Assembly (NCBI RefSeq): GCF_038562635.1
Contig: NZ_JBCFBO010000001.1
Location: 1,590,643 to 1,654,642, forward strand
Origin: Methanobacterium sp.
Lineage (GTDB): Archaea; Methanobacteriota; Methanobacteria; Methanobacteriales; Methanobacteriaceae
DNA length: 64,000 nt
Direction: 5' to 3'
The number at the start of each line of letters is the position of its first letter. The first letter of the stretch is position 1. The position numbers and the translations under genes are program-made. A model generated the notes under the pieces. It did not search any database, was not told the origin of the DNA, and saw only the letters and a program-made list of their open reading frames with translations. Positions 44,546 through 53,467 of the stretch are shown here, piece by piece.

Positions 44546-45790
44546 ATGAAATATCTCTGCACGTATTGTAGTGTTTATGTATATGATGAAGACAGTGGCG
44601 ATTCGGTTACAAATTTAGAACCAGGTACCCGTTGGGATGAGATTCCAGATACCTGGCGCTGCCCAGTTTGTGGAATGCCTAAAGAGTACCTGCAGCAGAT
44701 ACGTGATGATGTGTTCGCAATTAAAATGGAAGCTTATAAAGGGCAAGGAGGGACTAACGACCTTAACTATTACCGCTCTGTAGGGCGAAGGATGCTCACA
44801 GGCGTCTGTGGTGTTTTCCCTGTTTGCGATGGTAAACCCGGTAGGACATGTGTTGGACAGAAATATGGGGCACCTATAGGTATGGGAGGTGCAGGACAGG
44901 GAAAAACATTTGAAGCAAATTACGATGCCCTTCAGAGATACAAGCTTAAAATGCGCGTGATCAAAGCCCATCATGAACCAGAAATGTCTCTTTCTATTTT
45001 TGGAAAAGAGGTTGCAGCTCCAGTTATGGGTGCCAGTCTTTCGGGAGTCAAATCCAGCATGAATGATGCAATTTCTGAGGACGCATTTTATCGGGGTCTC
45101 TTAAGAGGTGCAAAGGCTTTTGGATCCATTGGAATGGTAGGAAATACTCCAACAAGTCCTGATGATCTGGGAATCAAAGTTATAGGAGAAAGTGGAGGAT
45201 TGGGAATCCCAATGCTTAAACCTCAATCACAGGAACGGCTTATCCAGCTCATAAGGTTAGCCGAAGACATGAATGTAGTTGCAGTAGGAATTGACCTGGA
45301 GGGGGCAGGTTCAACGTTCTGGGCAGCTTCTGATAAAATGGTCTATCGGAAAAGTGAAAGTGAACTTCAGGAACTGGTGGACTGTACAGAAAAACCAGTG
45401 ATTTTTAAGGGCATTATGACCACTGAAGATGCAAACAAAGTTGTAGATTCTGGCGCTAAGGTATGCTATGTATCTAATCATGGAGGCAGAGTCCTGGACG
45501 GAGGGCAAGGAGTGGCAGAAGTGCTTCCAGATATTGCAAAGGAAATTTCAGGAAAAGTCCAAATTATGGCAGATGGGGCAGTAAGAACCGGTTTTGATGT
45601 GCTCAAGATCATAGCCCTCGGGGCAGATATAGCCCTACTTGGCAGGACTCTCGCTCAAGTAGCTATAGGCGGTGGAGAAGTAGCTGTGAATATGTATTTT
45701 AAGTATGTAAAAGAGGATCTACGGCGCGCTATGATACTTACGGGATGTGATACGCTTGAAGACGCCGACGAAAGTATCTTAACCAGATAA
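44546..45790 (+). CDS. Rubredoxin fused to an FMN-dependent alpha-hydroxyacid dehydrogenase-like domain
   Basis: 414 residues, ATG 44546 after AAGGTGAGCTAAA. Residues 1-52 are a rubredoxin (CTYCSVYVYDE, then RCPVCGMPKEYL). After a linker, residues about 150-400 form an FMN TIM barrel of the lactate oxidase/glycolate oxidase type: APVMGASLSGVKSS, VAVGIDLEGAG, 'PVIFKGIMTTEDA', VSNHGGRVLDGG (catalytic His and Arg), 'MADGAVRTGFDVLK'. A middle stretch has CGVFPVCDGKPGRTC. The rubredoxin would pass electrons to or from FMN. It is the last gene of the fumarate reductase run. Confidence 0.87.
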   Translation: MKYLCTYCSVYVYDEDSGDSVTNLEPGTRWDEIPDTWRCPVCGMPKEYLQQIRDDVFAIKMEAYKGQGGTNDLNYYRSVGRRMLTGVCGVFPVCDGKPGRTCVGQKYGAPIGMGGAGQGKTFEANYDALQRYKLKMRVIKAHHEPEMSLSIFGKEVAAPVMGASLSGVKSSMNDAISEDAFYRGLLRGAKAFGSIGMVGNTPTSPDDLGIKVIGESGGLGIPMLKPQSQERLIQLIRLAEDMNVVAVGIDLEGAGSTFWAASDKMVYRKSESELQELVDCTEKPVIFKGIMTTEDANKVVDSGAKVCYVSNHGGRVLDGGQGVAEVLPDIAKEISGKVQIMADGAVRTGFDVLKIIALGADIALLGRTLAQVAIGGGEVAVNMYFKYVKEDLRRAMILTGCDTLEDADESILTR

Positions 45791-45955
45791 ACACGAAACC
45801 ACATGATGACTATCTAATTTTAAAAACGTCAAAAAAAGGGTAATTAATGATGAGATTAGAATTAAATGTGCCATGCTTATAAAACTGCCACTGTTTTAAA
45901 ATATATAATATGGGTAACTGATATTAAAACCTGTTATTTTAACTGGGGTGAACTG

Positions 45956-47221
45956 ATTAAGTCTTTAAAGCGTGAATTAGGGCTTTTAGAAGTCACATTA
46001 TCCGGAGTAGGTATAATCTTAGGTGCCGGAATATATGCACTTATTGGGGAAGCCGCACCTTTATCAGGGAATACGTTATGGCTTTCTTTTCTGATATCAT
46101 CTGTAGTAGCTGCATTTACTGCACTTAGTTATGCTGAACTTTCATCCATGTTTCCCCATTCCAGCGCAGAGTATGAATATGTTAAAAATGCAATGGGAGA
46201 TCGAATAGCATTTATTATAGGATGGCTGATTATATTGAGTGCAGTTATCAGTTCTACAACAGTTGCAGTTGGATTCTCGAATTATTTAAGTGTTATACTT
46301 GATTTACCCAAATTTTTATCTTCAATTTCATTAATAGCCCTATTATCATTTATTCTTTTTGTGGGAATTAAAGAATCCGCACGGGTTGCCATTGTATTTA
46401 CATCTATAGAAGCAGCGGGACTTTTAATCATCACTTTCATTGGAATTCCTTATTATGGAACTGTAAACTATTTAGAAGCACCCTTGGGACTTAATGGAAT
46501 TTTTGCATCCGCAGCTCTAATTTTTTTCGCTTTTCTTGGATTTGAAGAAATCGTAAAACTTTCAGATGAAGCAAAAGAGCCCCATAAAACTATTCCAAAA
46601 GGGATTATACTTGCCATGATCATAAGTACAACTTTATACATGCTGGTGGCTTTTAGTTCAGTAAGCATACTCGGTTGGGAAGGCCTTTCACAATCAAATG
46701 CTCCTTTTTCCCAGATCGCATACAGTGTATTTGGAACAAACGGTTCATTTTTACTTTCAATTATAGCCCTCTTTGCAACAAGCAATACTGTTCTCTTAAT
46801 GATTCTAGCTGGATCTAGAATAGTATACGGCATGTCTAAATCAGGTTCAATTCCACATGTATTCTCAAAAGTGCATTATAAAACCAGAACTCCATGGATT
46901 GCAATAATTTTAATCAGTTTAGCTTCAATCGGGTTTTTATTTATTGGAGAAATAGACTTTCTTGCCAGTGTAACTAATTATACACTTTTTGCAAGTTTTA
47001 TTTTTATAAATGCTTCAGCAATTATTTTAAGATATACCTCCCCAAATACTGAAAGATCTTTTAAAATACCTTTAAATATCAAATGGGTTCCAATTTTACC
47101 AATTTTGGGCATAATTACCTGTGTAATATTGCTTTTAAATCTAGAATATTCTGCTATTATTTTAGGAATTATATTAACAGTGATTGGCCTTTTAATTTCC
47201 TTTTTAAAAAGAAAAGATTAG
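45956..47221 (+). CDS. APC-family amino acid permease, probable AUU start
   Basis: About 421 residues with some twelve hydrophobic segments. The first has the APC signature GVGIILGAGIYALIG. The gene probably imports or exchanges an amino acid; an aspartate link to the aspartase upstream is attractive but unproven. No ATG/GTG/TTG is well placed: GGGGTGAA (45945-45952) is followed at normal distance by ATT 45956, which gives the family-like beginning (M)KSLKRELGLLEVTLSGVG. The longer frame from 45866 has no ribosome binding site and adds a non-family N-terminus. Confidence 0.85.
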   Translation: MKSLKRELGLLEVTLSGVGIILGAGIYALIGEAAPLSGNTLWLSFLISSVVAAFTALSYAELSSMFPHSSAEYEYVKNAMGDRIAFIIGWLIILSAVISSTTVAVGFSNYLSVILDLPKFLSSISLIALLSFILFVGIKESARVAIVFTSIEAAGLLIITFIGIPYYGTVNYLEAPLGLNGIFASAALIFFAFLGFEEIVKLSDEAKEPHKTIPKGIILAMIISTTLYMLVAFSSVSILGWEGLSQSNAPFSQIAYSVFGTNGSFLLSIIALFATSNTVLLMILAGSRIVYGMSKSGSIPHVFSKVHYKTRTPWIAIILISLASIGFLFIGEIDFLASVTNYTLFASFIFINASAIILRYTSPNTERSFKIPLNIKWVPILPILGIITCVILLLNLEYSAIILGIILTVIGLLISFLKRKD

Positions 47222-47246
47222 CTTTAAAATAAATTTAACAATATAT

Positions 47247-47318
47247 GTTGTTGGGAGGGTACTTCTGTGGGGGTGTGATGAGAATGACTGAAGTTACCAA
47301 TCCCTCCCTATTAACAAC
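47247..47318 (+). ncRNA. GC-rich hairpin RNA or 3' structure after the permease gene
   Basis: Stems nest as GTTGTT/AACAAC (47247-47252, 47313-47318), GGGAGGG/CCCTCCC (47253-47259, 47302-47308) and ACTTC/GAAGT (47261-47265, 47290-47294), leaving a G-rich 24-base loop that contains GTGATGA. A T-run follows at 47320-47325. It could be a terminator of the permease mRNA or an independent RNA. GC content stands out against its surroundings. Confidence 0.5.
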
Positions 47319-47530
47319 ATTTTTTGAGGATACTGCTCATTTGACGATCTAATGGAACATAACTTTAGAGCACATCCTTGTTAATTAATTGATTTTATAC
47401 TATAAATACGTTACACATTAAGCACAGTTTAGTACACATTTTGTATATTAAATACATTAAAGAGTTTTAAATTAAATAAGTAATGAACTTCAAAAATAGG
47501 TGAAATAAATAGTATTATAAGGAGAACTGT

Positions 47531-48046
47531 ATGAGAGTTAAAGTCATTGAAAAAGAAGTAATGGACCCATTAGGTGAAACAGCAGCAGATAAAATTGAAG
47601 TAATACCAGTACCTTCCAAGATCAATAAAATATCCTATTTCGACAATACAAAACCAAATGCGGATGTTATTTTAGCTGCAATTAATGAAAGTTTAGATAT
47701 AAATGGGAAAAAAGTCGAAAAGCCGGCAGGTGCGGGTGCAACAGAGGAACAGCTGAAGGATGCTGCGGGTGCAGACTTATCAATTATAGCAGTCGGAGAC
47801 TGCGGTTCGTGTTCTACATGGGTTATACTTGATGCAATAAGGCTTGAAAAAGAGGGCACTCCCACCATTTCAATCTGTTCAGATAACTTCATGGACTATG
47901 CAAGATCACTTGCAAAATCCCACGGTGCAGATGACTTAAGGATAGTTGAGATTAAACATCCTATTTCTGGGCAAAAAGAAGAGAATGTCAGGGAAAAAGC
48001 CGCAGAAACTGTCAAAGAAATTAAAAAATTATTGAATATTGATTAA
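47531..48046 (+). CDS. UGSC-family protein, Cys in place of Sec
   Basis: 171 residues, ATG 47531 after AAGGAGAACTGT. The motif GDCGSCSTW (Cys91 and Cys94) corresponds to the UxxC/UGSC redox motif of a family related to glycine reductase subunit B; here the selenocysteine place is cysteine. 'LSIIAVGDCGSC' and the later 'TISICSDNFMDYARSLAKSHG' fit. The gene is followed after 19 bases by a larger partner, an arrangement that looks like a two-subunit enzyme. Substrate unknown. Confidence 0.7.
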   Translation: MRVKVIEKEVMDPLGETAADKIEVIPVPSKINKISYFDNTKPNADVILAAINESLDINGKKVEKPAGAGATEEQLKDAAGADLSIIAVGDCGSCSTWVILDAIRLEKEGTPTISICSDNFMDYARSLAKSHGADDLRIVEIKHPISGQKEENVREKAAETVKEIKKLLNID

Positions 48047-48065
48047 TTCATTGAGGAATCTTACT

Positions 48066-49226
48066 ATGACCAATAAAAAAGTGGATAATAGCTGCGGGTG
48101 TTCCATTGAAGACCTCTTAAGGGAAAATGTAGAAGATGACGAACAACGTTTATGTAAAGCTGCTGAAAATGATATGGAAGTTTATGTTGACCCCGATCCT
48201 GAGAAATTAAGCTATGAATTTTATATGAAAAAACAGACCGACGGCCTGCCAATCATTCCACCTACCGGCGAGCGGGTACGTAAATTTATAGAATTTTCAG
48301 GTAAAAATAGGGATGATTTAATAGCAGTTCTTCCCCCAAGGTCTGGAAAAGCTACGGTTGAAAAAATTGCAGTGAATTCTGTGATGGCAGGATGCATTCC
48401 CCAGTTTATGCCGGTGATACAGCATTCAATAAAAGCAGTTTCACATCCAAAATTCAATTTACCTGGAGTAACTGCCACAACTCACCCTGTAGCAGTTTGC
48501 ACAATTTTAAACGGCCCCATAACCGGTGAAATTAGTATAAACAGTGGGGTTGGATGTTTAGGCCCTGGAAATATTGCAAATGCCACCATTGGGAGGGCAA
48601 TGCGCCTTTGTCTTATAAATATCGGCGGTGCCGTACCTGGAATTGGAGACCACGCCACCATGGGCTCGCCTTCAAAATACAGCTACTGCTTCGGCGAGGC
48701 GGGAAATGAAAACCCATGGGAACCGTTACATGTAGAACGCGGGTTTAAGGCAGATGAAAGTACAGTCACAGTAATGGGCCTGGATTCACCGCATAACGTG
48801 AACGACCATCGCAGTCAAAACGCTGCAGACCTTTTAGACACAATTATTGATACTGCATCTGTTGCAGGATGTAATAACAGCCACGTGCCCGGCGAAATGC
48901 TTGTTGTAATGAGTCCAGAACATGCTAAAACCATTGCAGATGATGGATGGAATAAAAAAGATATCCAAAAGTACATCCATAAAAATGCTCTCGTACCTGT
49001 TGGACTCGGAGATAGAGGCGGAAGAAAACTTGATTCTAAATGGGTTAGGGGCGGTAAAGTGCAGATAACAAGAAACCCAGAGGATGTAGTTGTTGTTGTC
49101 GCTGGAGGGCCTGGAAGGCATACTATGATTGCACACGGGTTTGGAACTTCATCTGAGTCTGTAACTGAAGTTATAAGGCTTGCAGATGGAACTCCTGCTT
49201 CATCAGTGTTTGATTTTAAGAGATAA
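48066..49226 (+). CDS. Conserved partner protein of the UGSC gene, unknown enzyme
   Basis: 386 residues from ATG 48066 after TGAGGAATCTTACT. The N-terminus has a short CGCS motif (DNSCGCSIEDLL) and other cysteines occur in VMAGCIPQF, VAVCTIL and GVGCLGPGNIANATIGRA. There are many Gly-rich turns and no membrane segment. The last part, VVVVAGGPGRHTMIAHGFGT, suggests a phosphate or dinucleotide-type loop, but I cannot name the fold. It follows the UGSC protein gene and probably forms a complex with it. Confidence 0.7.
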   Translation: MTNKKVDNSCGCSIEDLLRENVEDDEQRLCKAAENDMEVYVDPDPEKLSYEFYMKKQTDGLPIIPPTGERVRKFIEFSGKNRDDLIAVLPPRSGKATVEKIAVNSVMAGCIPQFMPVIQHSIKAVSHPKFNLPGVTATTHPVAVCTILNGPITGEISINSGVGCLGPGNIANATIGRAMRLCLINIGGAVPGIGDHATMGSPSKYSYCFGEAGNENPWEPLHVERGFKADESTVTVMGLDSPHNVNDHRSQNAADLLDTIIDTASVAGCNNSHVPGEMLVVMSPEHAKTIADDGWNKKDIQKYIHKNALVPVGLGDRGGRKLDSKWVRGGKVQITRNPEDVVVVVAGGPGRHTMIAHGFGTSSESVTEVIRLADGTPASSVFDFKR

Positions 49227-49284
49227 TTTAAAGATTTTAAAATTATAATTAACCATTTCAACCCTAGTTTAAAATTAAAAGATA

Positions 49285-49297
49285 AAGTTATATATTA
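49285..49297 (+). promoter_or_regulatory. TATA box for the structured RNA at 49319
   Basis: AAAGTTATATATT, centred near 49292, about 26 bases upstream of the first base of the outer stem of the RNA. That is the standard archaeal spacing to a transcription start. Confidence 0.6.
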
Positions 49298-49318
49298 CAA
49301 AAAGAGATATTATTACTA

Positions 49319-49397
49319 TAAGGTGAGTAAGTCCTTCTGAAAGGATGATGCCCGCGGATGCGGGGTGGGATCGAGTAAGAATGGTTTCACCTTAACA
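49319..49397 (+). ncRNA. Compact structured RNA gene with its own promoter, class unknown
   Basis: The outer stem is TAAGGTGA/TCACCTTA (49319-49326, 49387-49394). Inside are two perfect hairpins, TCCTT-CTGA-AAGGA (49332-49345) and CCCGC-GGAT-GCGGG (49351-49364), followed by GTGGGATCGAG. ACA follows the outer stem and a T-rich stretch lies at 49403-49412. It is about 79 bases and far richer in GC than its surroundings. There is no T-loop, so it is not a tRNA. The 3' ACA invites comparison with archaeal H/ACA guide RNA; other classes are possible. Confidence 0.65.
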
Positions 49398-49449
49398 CTA
49401 AATTTTCTTTTTAAATATTTTCAACCGTGAATTTAAACATATGTCCATC

Positions 49450-50019
49450 TTATTTTTCAATTAATTCATAAAAATAAGGAGTATTATCTCTATATTTTCT
49501 GTGAATTGCCCCCGCCACAAAGTCAGCAGCTTGAATTCCATTATTTCCATAAGAAGCTACATGAGTGATTTCTATTTTAACAGGTGATTTAAAGTACATA
49601 TACCTATTAAATCCTCCAATTTTTCGATCATTTAAAAATTTATCAATTATAACGTAAGATTTGTTAACTTCAGCATTGTATAAAATATTGCTTAATAACT
49701 GGCCAATCAAATAACTATGTATTACAGAAGGTTTATCACGTAAATGATTATGTATCCACTCTTTCTTTAATGCCAAATATGATATTGAAATATATTTACG
49801 TGAAATACATTCTAAAACACGCCTTCTAGTTATATCTGATGAATTTGAAAATTTAAGCTCATTCTTTTTATATTTTTTAGATAGTCCCCTTCTCACATTT
49901 TTTATACATCTATTTAAAATCTTTTCTTCATGAACACATAATCCTGCAACGATGAAATACTGCCCTGATTTTTCTTTAAATCCCAAATTGCCTGATTCAT
50001 CCAAATAGATGTACTTCAC
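49450..50019 (-). CDS. DUF3800 domain protein
   Basis: 189 residues from GTG 50019 after AAGTGATTTTA; the GTG at 50028 is within that ribosome binding site. Family hallmarks: the N-terminal YIYLDESGNLG and the C-terminal 'GIQAADFVAGAIHRKY', both with acidic residues that suggest an RNase H-like metal site. Such genes are common near mobile elements and phage remnants, but no other mobile gene is seen here. Function unknown. Confidence 0.85.
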   Translation of the reverse strand: MKYIYLDESGNLGFKEKSGQYFIVAGLCVHEEKILNRCIKNVRRGLSKKYKKNELKFSNSSDITRRRVLECISRKYISISYLALKKEWIHNHLRDKPSVIHSYLIGQLLSNILYNAEVNKSYVIIDKFLNDRKIGGFNRYMYFKSPVKIEITHVASYGNNGIQAADFVAGAIHRKYRDNTPYFYELIEK

Positions 50020-50166
50020 TAAAATCACTTTAATTTAATTCCTAAAATTAATACTAATTTTATTTAACATATGCTTTTGGGGCCAAAAATTAAAAATATA
50101 AAATTCATCTCAAAATTAGGTTAAAACCTATTTCTAAAAAGAGAAATCATAAAAAAAGTAAAGAAA

Positions 50167-50970
50167 TTAAATATACATTACAGACAGTTTTTTCCGTTTA
50201 GGGACCCTGAAAAACTTACACTCAGGATAACCTGCCATTAAAGCTCCCAAAAATACTTCACCATCCTTTAATCCCAGAAATTCCCTTATAAGTTCAAAAT
50301 CAGCCGCCATTTGAAGGAAACCAGCCCAACATGAGCCAAGACCAAAAGACGGCAGCAGTAAGTCCAGATAGCTCAATGCAATGATCCCATCCATTGGTGT
50401 ACTTCCCTCGCCGGATTTAGCGGTGGCAACGAATAAATTAGGCGCCCCTCTTAAAATAGGGTCTAAACCGCTTTTCCAGACACTGATTAAAGATTCTACT
50501 GGGAGTATCTGAACAAATGGTGAATTTTCCTCCACTAATTTTTCCATCCATTTTATAACCAGTCCCGCCAGTTCTTTAACCTTCTGAGGGTCTTCGATGA
50601 TGATCCATTCAACAGGCTGCTGGTTACCACCAGAGGGTGCAAACCTTACAACATCCATGATTTCTTCAATGGTTTCGCGGGGAATTGGCCTCTTTTTGTA
50701 GTTCCTGATTGACCTGCGGTTTCTCATGTAGTTTCCCATATCTTCAGGTGAAATTTTGGAGCTTATATCAACCATTGGGGCCTCAAGTTCAGGGCCGGAA
50801 ATATTAATAGCCCCTTCTGGGCACATTGCTTCGCAGTGCCCGCATTCTATACATCTCATATCTGCAATAACTTCAGGATTTGTATTCATTTTTAAACGGC
50901 CTGAAGTACATGCAGATACGCATGTCCCGCAGCTGCTGCATGCACTTCGGTTTAGATTAAATTCAGACAT
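50167..50970 (-). CDS. Ferredoxin-nitroreductase fusion protein
   Basis: 267 residues. N-terminal two-cluster ferredoxin: CSSCGTCVSAC (residues about 11-21) and CIECGHCEAMCP. The nitroreductase domain (FMN) begins with RNRRSIRNYKKRPIPRETI, then 'VVRFAPSGGNQQPVEWIII', and ends with 'GLKDGEVFLGALMAGYP'. It probably passes ferredoxin electrons to an FMN-bound acceptor; methanogens carry several of these with unknown substrates. ATG 50970 after AAGGAGATAAAAAAC. Confidence 0.9.
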   Translation of the reverse strand: MSEFNLNRSACSSCGTCVSACTSGRLKMNTNPEVIADMRCIECGHCEAMCPEGAINISGPELEAPMVDISSKISPEDMGNYMRNRRSIRNYKKRPIPRETIEEIMDVVRFAPSGGNQQPVEWIIIEDPQKVKELAGLVIKWMEKLVEENSPFVQILPVESLISVWKSGLDPILRGAPNLFVATAKSGEGSTPMDGIIALSYLDLLLPSFGLGSCWAGFLQMAADFELIREFLGLKDGEVFLGALMAGYPECKFFRVPKRKKLSVMYI

Positions 50971-51151
50971 GTTTTTTATCTCCTTTTGTGTTTTAAGATG
51001 CTGTTTAATTGACTAAAATTTGTAAATTATATTAGTTTTTGGTAGTTGTAGTATAGATATTTTGATGAAATTATCAAGTCCAATAAAAAAAATAGTTTGA
51101 AAAATTAAATGTCAAAAATAAAATAGAAGCTAAATAAAGAAAAATAAAAAG

Positions 51152-53467
51152 TTAGAACCGTTTTCTGTCCAACAGTTCCTGCATCTTACCAGGGTTCCAT
51201 CCGCCAGAAGCAGATCTAGACCTTCCCACCTGCTGAACGTATCCTGTTATACGGTCGTACCATTCAACTTCTTTTACTTCACCGCAGGTTGCACAGTTGT
51301 CCTGTAAACCTTTCATCAAGGTCTTACATTTCAGACAGAAGCTCAATGCTGAGCTGTAAGCCCAGAAACCAATATCTGATTTTCTAGCTATCTTATCTGT
51401 GAGGCTCATGAGTGCATCTGGGTCTGAATAGGATTCTCCCATGAATGCATGGAAGATATGCCCTCCAAGGGTCTTGGAGTGGTATTGAGACTCGATTTTA
51501 ACTTTTTCTGGGAGTAAAATATCTGCATTAACCGGTACGTGGGATGAATTGGTGTAGTATGCAGTTTTTTCGTCCCCTTGAGCAATAATTTTGTCCCTGT
51601 ATTTTTCCATATCGAGGGTTGCAAACCTGTAAGCTGTGGATTCTGCAGGTGTCTGGAGAACACTCCACCTAAGTCCTGTTTCATCCTTCAACTTGGCCGC
51701 TCTCTCATTTATATAGTCAATTACCCTAAGTCCGAACTCATTGGCACCCTTATCTTCAATTCCTGCACCTAAATAAGATCTGAGCATCTCATTAAGCCCA
51801 ACAAAACCAAATGACATTGTAGAGTTTTCTATTCTGTAATAAGTACCCTTTTCTTCATCATTTAACTTTTGTGATAGGAATGGAAGTAGATTATAATCAT
51901 TAAGACAATTTAAAGCCTGTTCTCTCCTAAGCATCAGTGTCCGCTCTGCAAGATTCATATAGGAGTCAAGGTATTCAAATATATCACTGTCATCTTTGGA
52001 ATTGTAAGCAATCCTCGGAAGGTTCAGTGTAACATATGCAAGGTTTCCTGTCCTGAAACAGTCTTGAGACCAGTCACCAGTCCAATCATCGTTTAAAGAT
52101 GTTCTACATCCCATGTAATTAGCGAGATTTCCCCTGTAATCAGGCAGCATGTTTATGAAGTAAGATGTTCCAAATTTAGCTGAAAGCTCGTGTACACGCC
52201 TTATATCTTCATCAAACTCTTCTTTTAAGCATTCTTTTCTTAAAACATATATTGTATTTGGGAAAAGATGTGGTTTACCTTCTGAATCCCCATCAAGGAG
52301 AGTTTCAGTGAATGCACGCTGAAGTAATCTTGTTTCTTCCTCAAAGTCGCCGTATGTTCCTACACGTTTTCCTTTAGGCCCATAAGCTGGTTCGTCCTTT
52401 AAGAAGTCAGGGACTGTAAATTCAAGGTTGAGACTTGTAAATGGAACCTGCGAACCTCTTGCAGCGTAAGCCATGTTCAGGTTGTATATCAACATTTGAA
52501 CTGCCTGTTTTACCTTCTCATAAGGTAAGCCTGCCGCAAATGGAGCTACAAACACGTTCCATAGGCTCATGGATTGACCACCGCTCATGTTCTGCTGAGC
52601 TGCAAGCATTATCTCCCCAGTATGGTTCATCAGTGTTTCAATATGATTTGGAGGGCCTGCAACTGAAGTATGGTCCCCAGTACCATCTACTTTAAGTCCA
52701 TTTTTTATAAATACTCTCAAATCATGCTGCAGGCAGTTTATTGGGCGCCCTGCGAAGAATTCAAGATCGTGTATATGTATGTCCCCACCCATGTGAGCAT
52801 CTGCAAGTTCGTTTGGAAGTATGTGTAACAATGCGTACTGCTTGAGTGCTTCATCTGCAACATATTTATGAACAGTCTCAGGATTATGGATCATATTTGC
52901 ATTATCCCTGGAGCCGTTCTTTATGAGATTAGTTATATTGTAGACAGGTATACCAACCCTTGTATACTTCCGCCTTAATGTCTCAAGACCGTGTTCCACA
53001 AGTTTGGTGTTTACAATTTCCCTGATCATCGGTGCTGTCAGGTATTCAACATCAAGTTTTTTAAGTTCTTTACATGCATCTGTTGCAATTTCTCCAGCAA
53101 GATCTTCTGAAGCATGCGTTTCCACAATAAGTGTTTTTTCGATCTTACTTTTATCAAATGGTTCTATTGTATCCCTAGTAGTCCTGACCTTTAATTGGTT
53201 AGCTGCTAAATATTTACCTGCAGCCTTCCCATCAATTTTTTTAAGGGAATCATGAACCAGTATCTTAATTTCTGCAGTAGAGATACCGTTATAGACCGCA
53301 GTTGCTACGTCTGTTGCAATCTTTTCTGCAGCCCAAAGTGAAGCTCCTACCATAAGACACGATTTGACTATTTTTTCATAGCTGAATTTTTCGTATATTC
53401 CGTTGTTTTTCAGGACGCACGTTTTAGCCTGTGTAGGCAGTGCCGCCATAGCACGCATGTCCTTCAT
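51152..53467 (-). CDS. nrdD: Anaerobic ribonucleoside-triphosphate reductase (glycyl radical enzyme)
   Basis: 771 residues. It makes deoxynucleotides without oxygen. N-terminal ATP-cone (residues about 14-100, VLKNNGIYEKFSYEKIVKSC); catalytic barrel with MSGGQSMSLWNVFV and 'GYRGNLANYMGCRTS'-like segment; the zinc site CLKCKTLMKGLQDNCATC and the glycyl radical loop RITGYVQQVG at the C-terminus. ATG 53467 after GGAGGACTATGA. The activating enzyme NrdG is not adjacent. Confidence 0.95.
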   Translation of the reverse strand: MKDMRAMAALPTQAKTCVLKNNGIYEKFSYEKIVKSCLMVGASLWAAEKIATDVATAVYNGISTAEIKILVHDSLKKIDGKAAGKYLAANQLKVRTTRDTIEPFDKSKIEKTLIVETHASEDLAGEIATDACKELKKLDVEYLTAPMIREIVNTKLVEHGLETLRRKYTRVGIPVYNITNLIKNGSRDNANMIHNPETVHKYVADEALKQYALLHILPNELADAHMGGDIHIHDLEFFAGRPINCLQHDLRVFIKNGLKVDGTGDHTSVAGPPNHIETLMNHTGEIMLAAQQNMSGGQSMSLWNVFVAPFAAGLPYEKVKQAVQMLIYNLNMAYAARGSQVPFTSLNLEFTVPDFLKDEPAYGPKGKRVGTYGDFEEETRLLQRAFTETLLDGDSEGKPHLFPNTIYVLRKECLKEEFDEDIRRVHELSAKFGTSYFINMLPDYRGNLANYMGCRTSLNDDWTGDWSQDCFRTGNLAYVTLNLPRIAYNSKDDSDIFEYLDSYMNLAERTLMLRREQALNCLNDYNLLPFLSQKLNDEEKGTYYRIENSTMSFGFVGLNEMLRSYLGAGIEDKGANEFGLRVIDYINERAAKLKDETGLRWSVLQTPAESTAYRFATLDMEKYRDKIIAQGDEKTAYYTNSSHVPVNADILLPEKVKIESQYHSKTLGGHIFHAFMGESYSDPDALMSLTDKIARKSDIGFWAYSSALSFCLKCKTLMKGLQDNCATCGEVKEVEWYDRITGYVQQVGRSRSASGGWNPGKMQELLDRKRF

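Noticed and set aside
49319..49397. tRNA gene
   Set aside because: Length and outer stem are tRNA-like, but there is no T-arm with a TTCGA-type loop, no anticodon arm in the right place and no proper D-arm.
49450..50019. DUF3800 gene as part of an integrated virus
   Set aside because: No integrase, terminase, capsid gene or attachment repeats are seen on either side.
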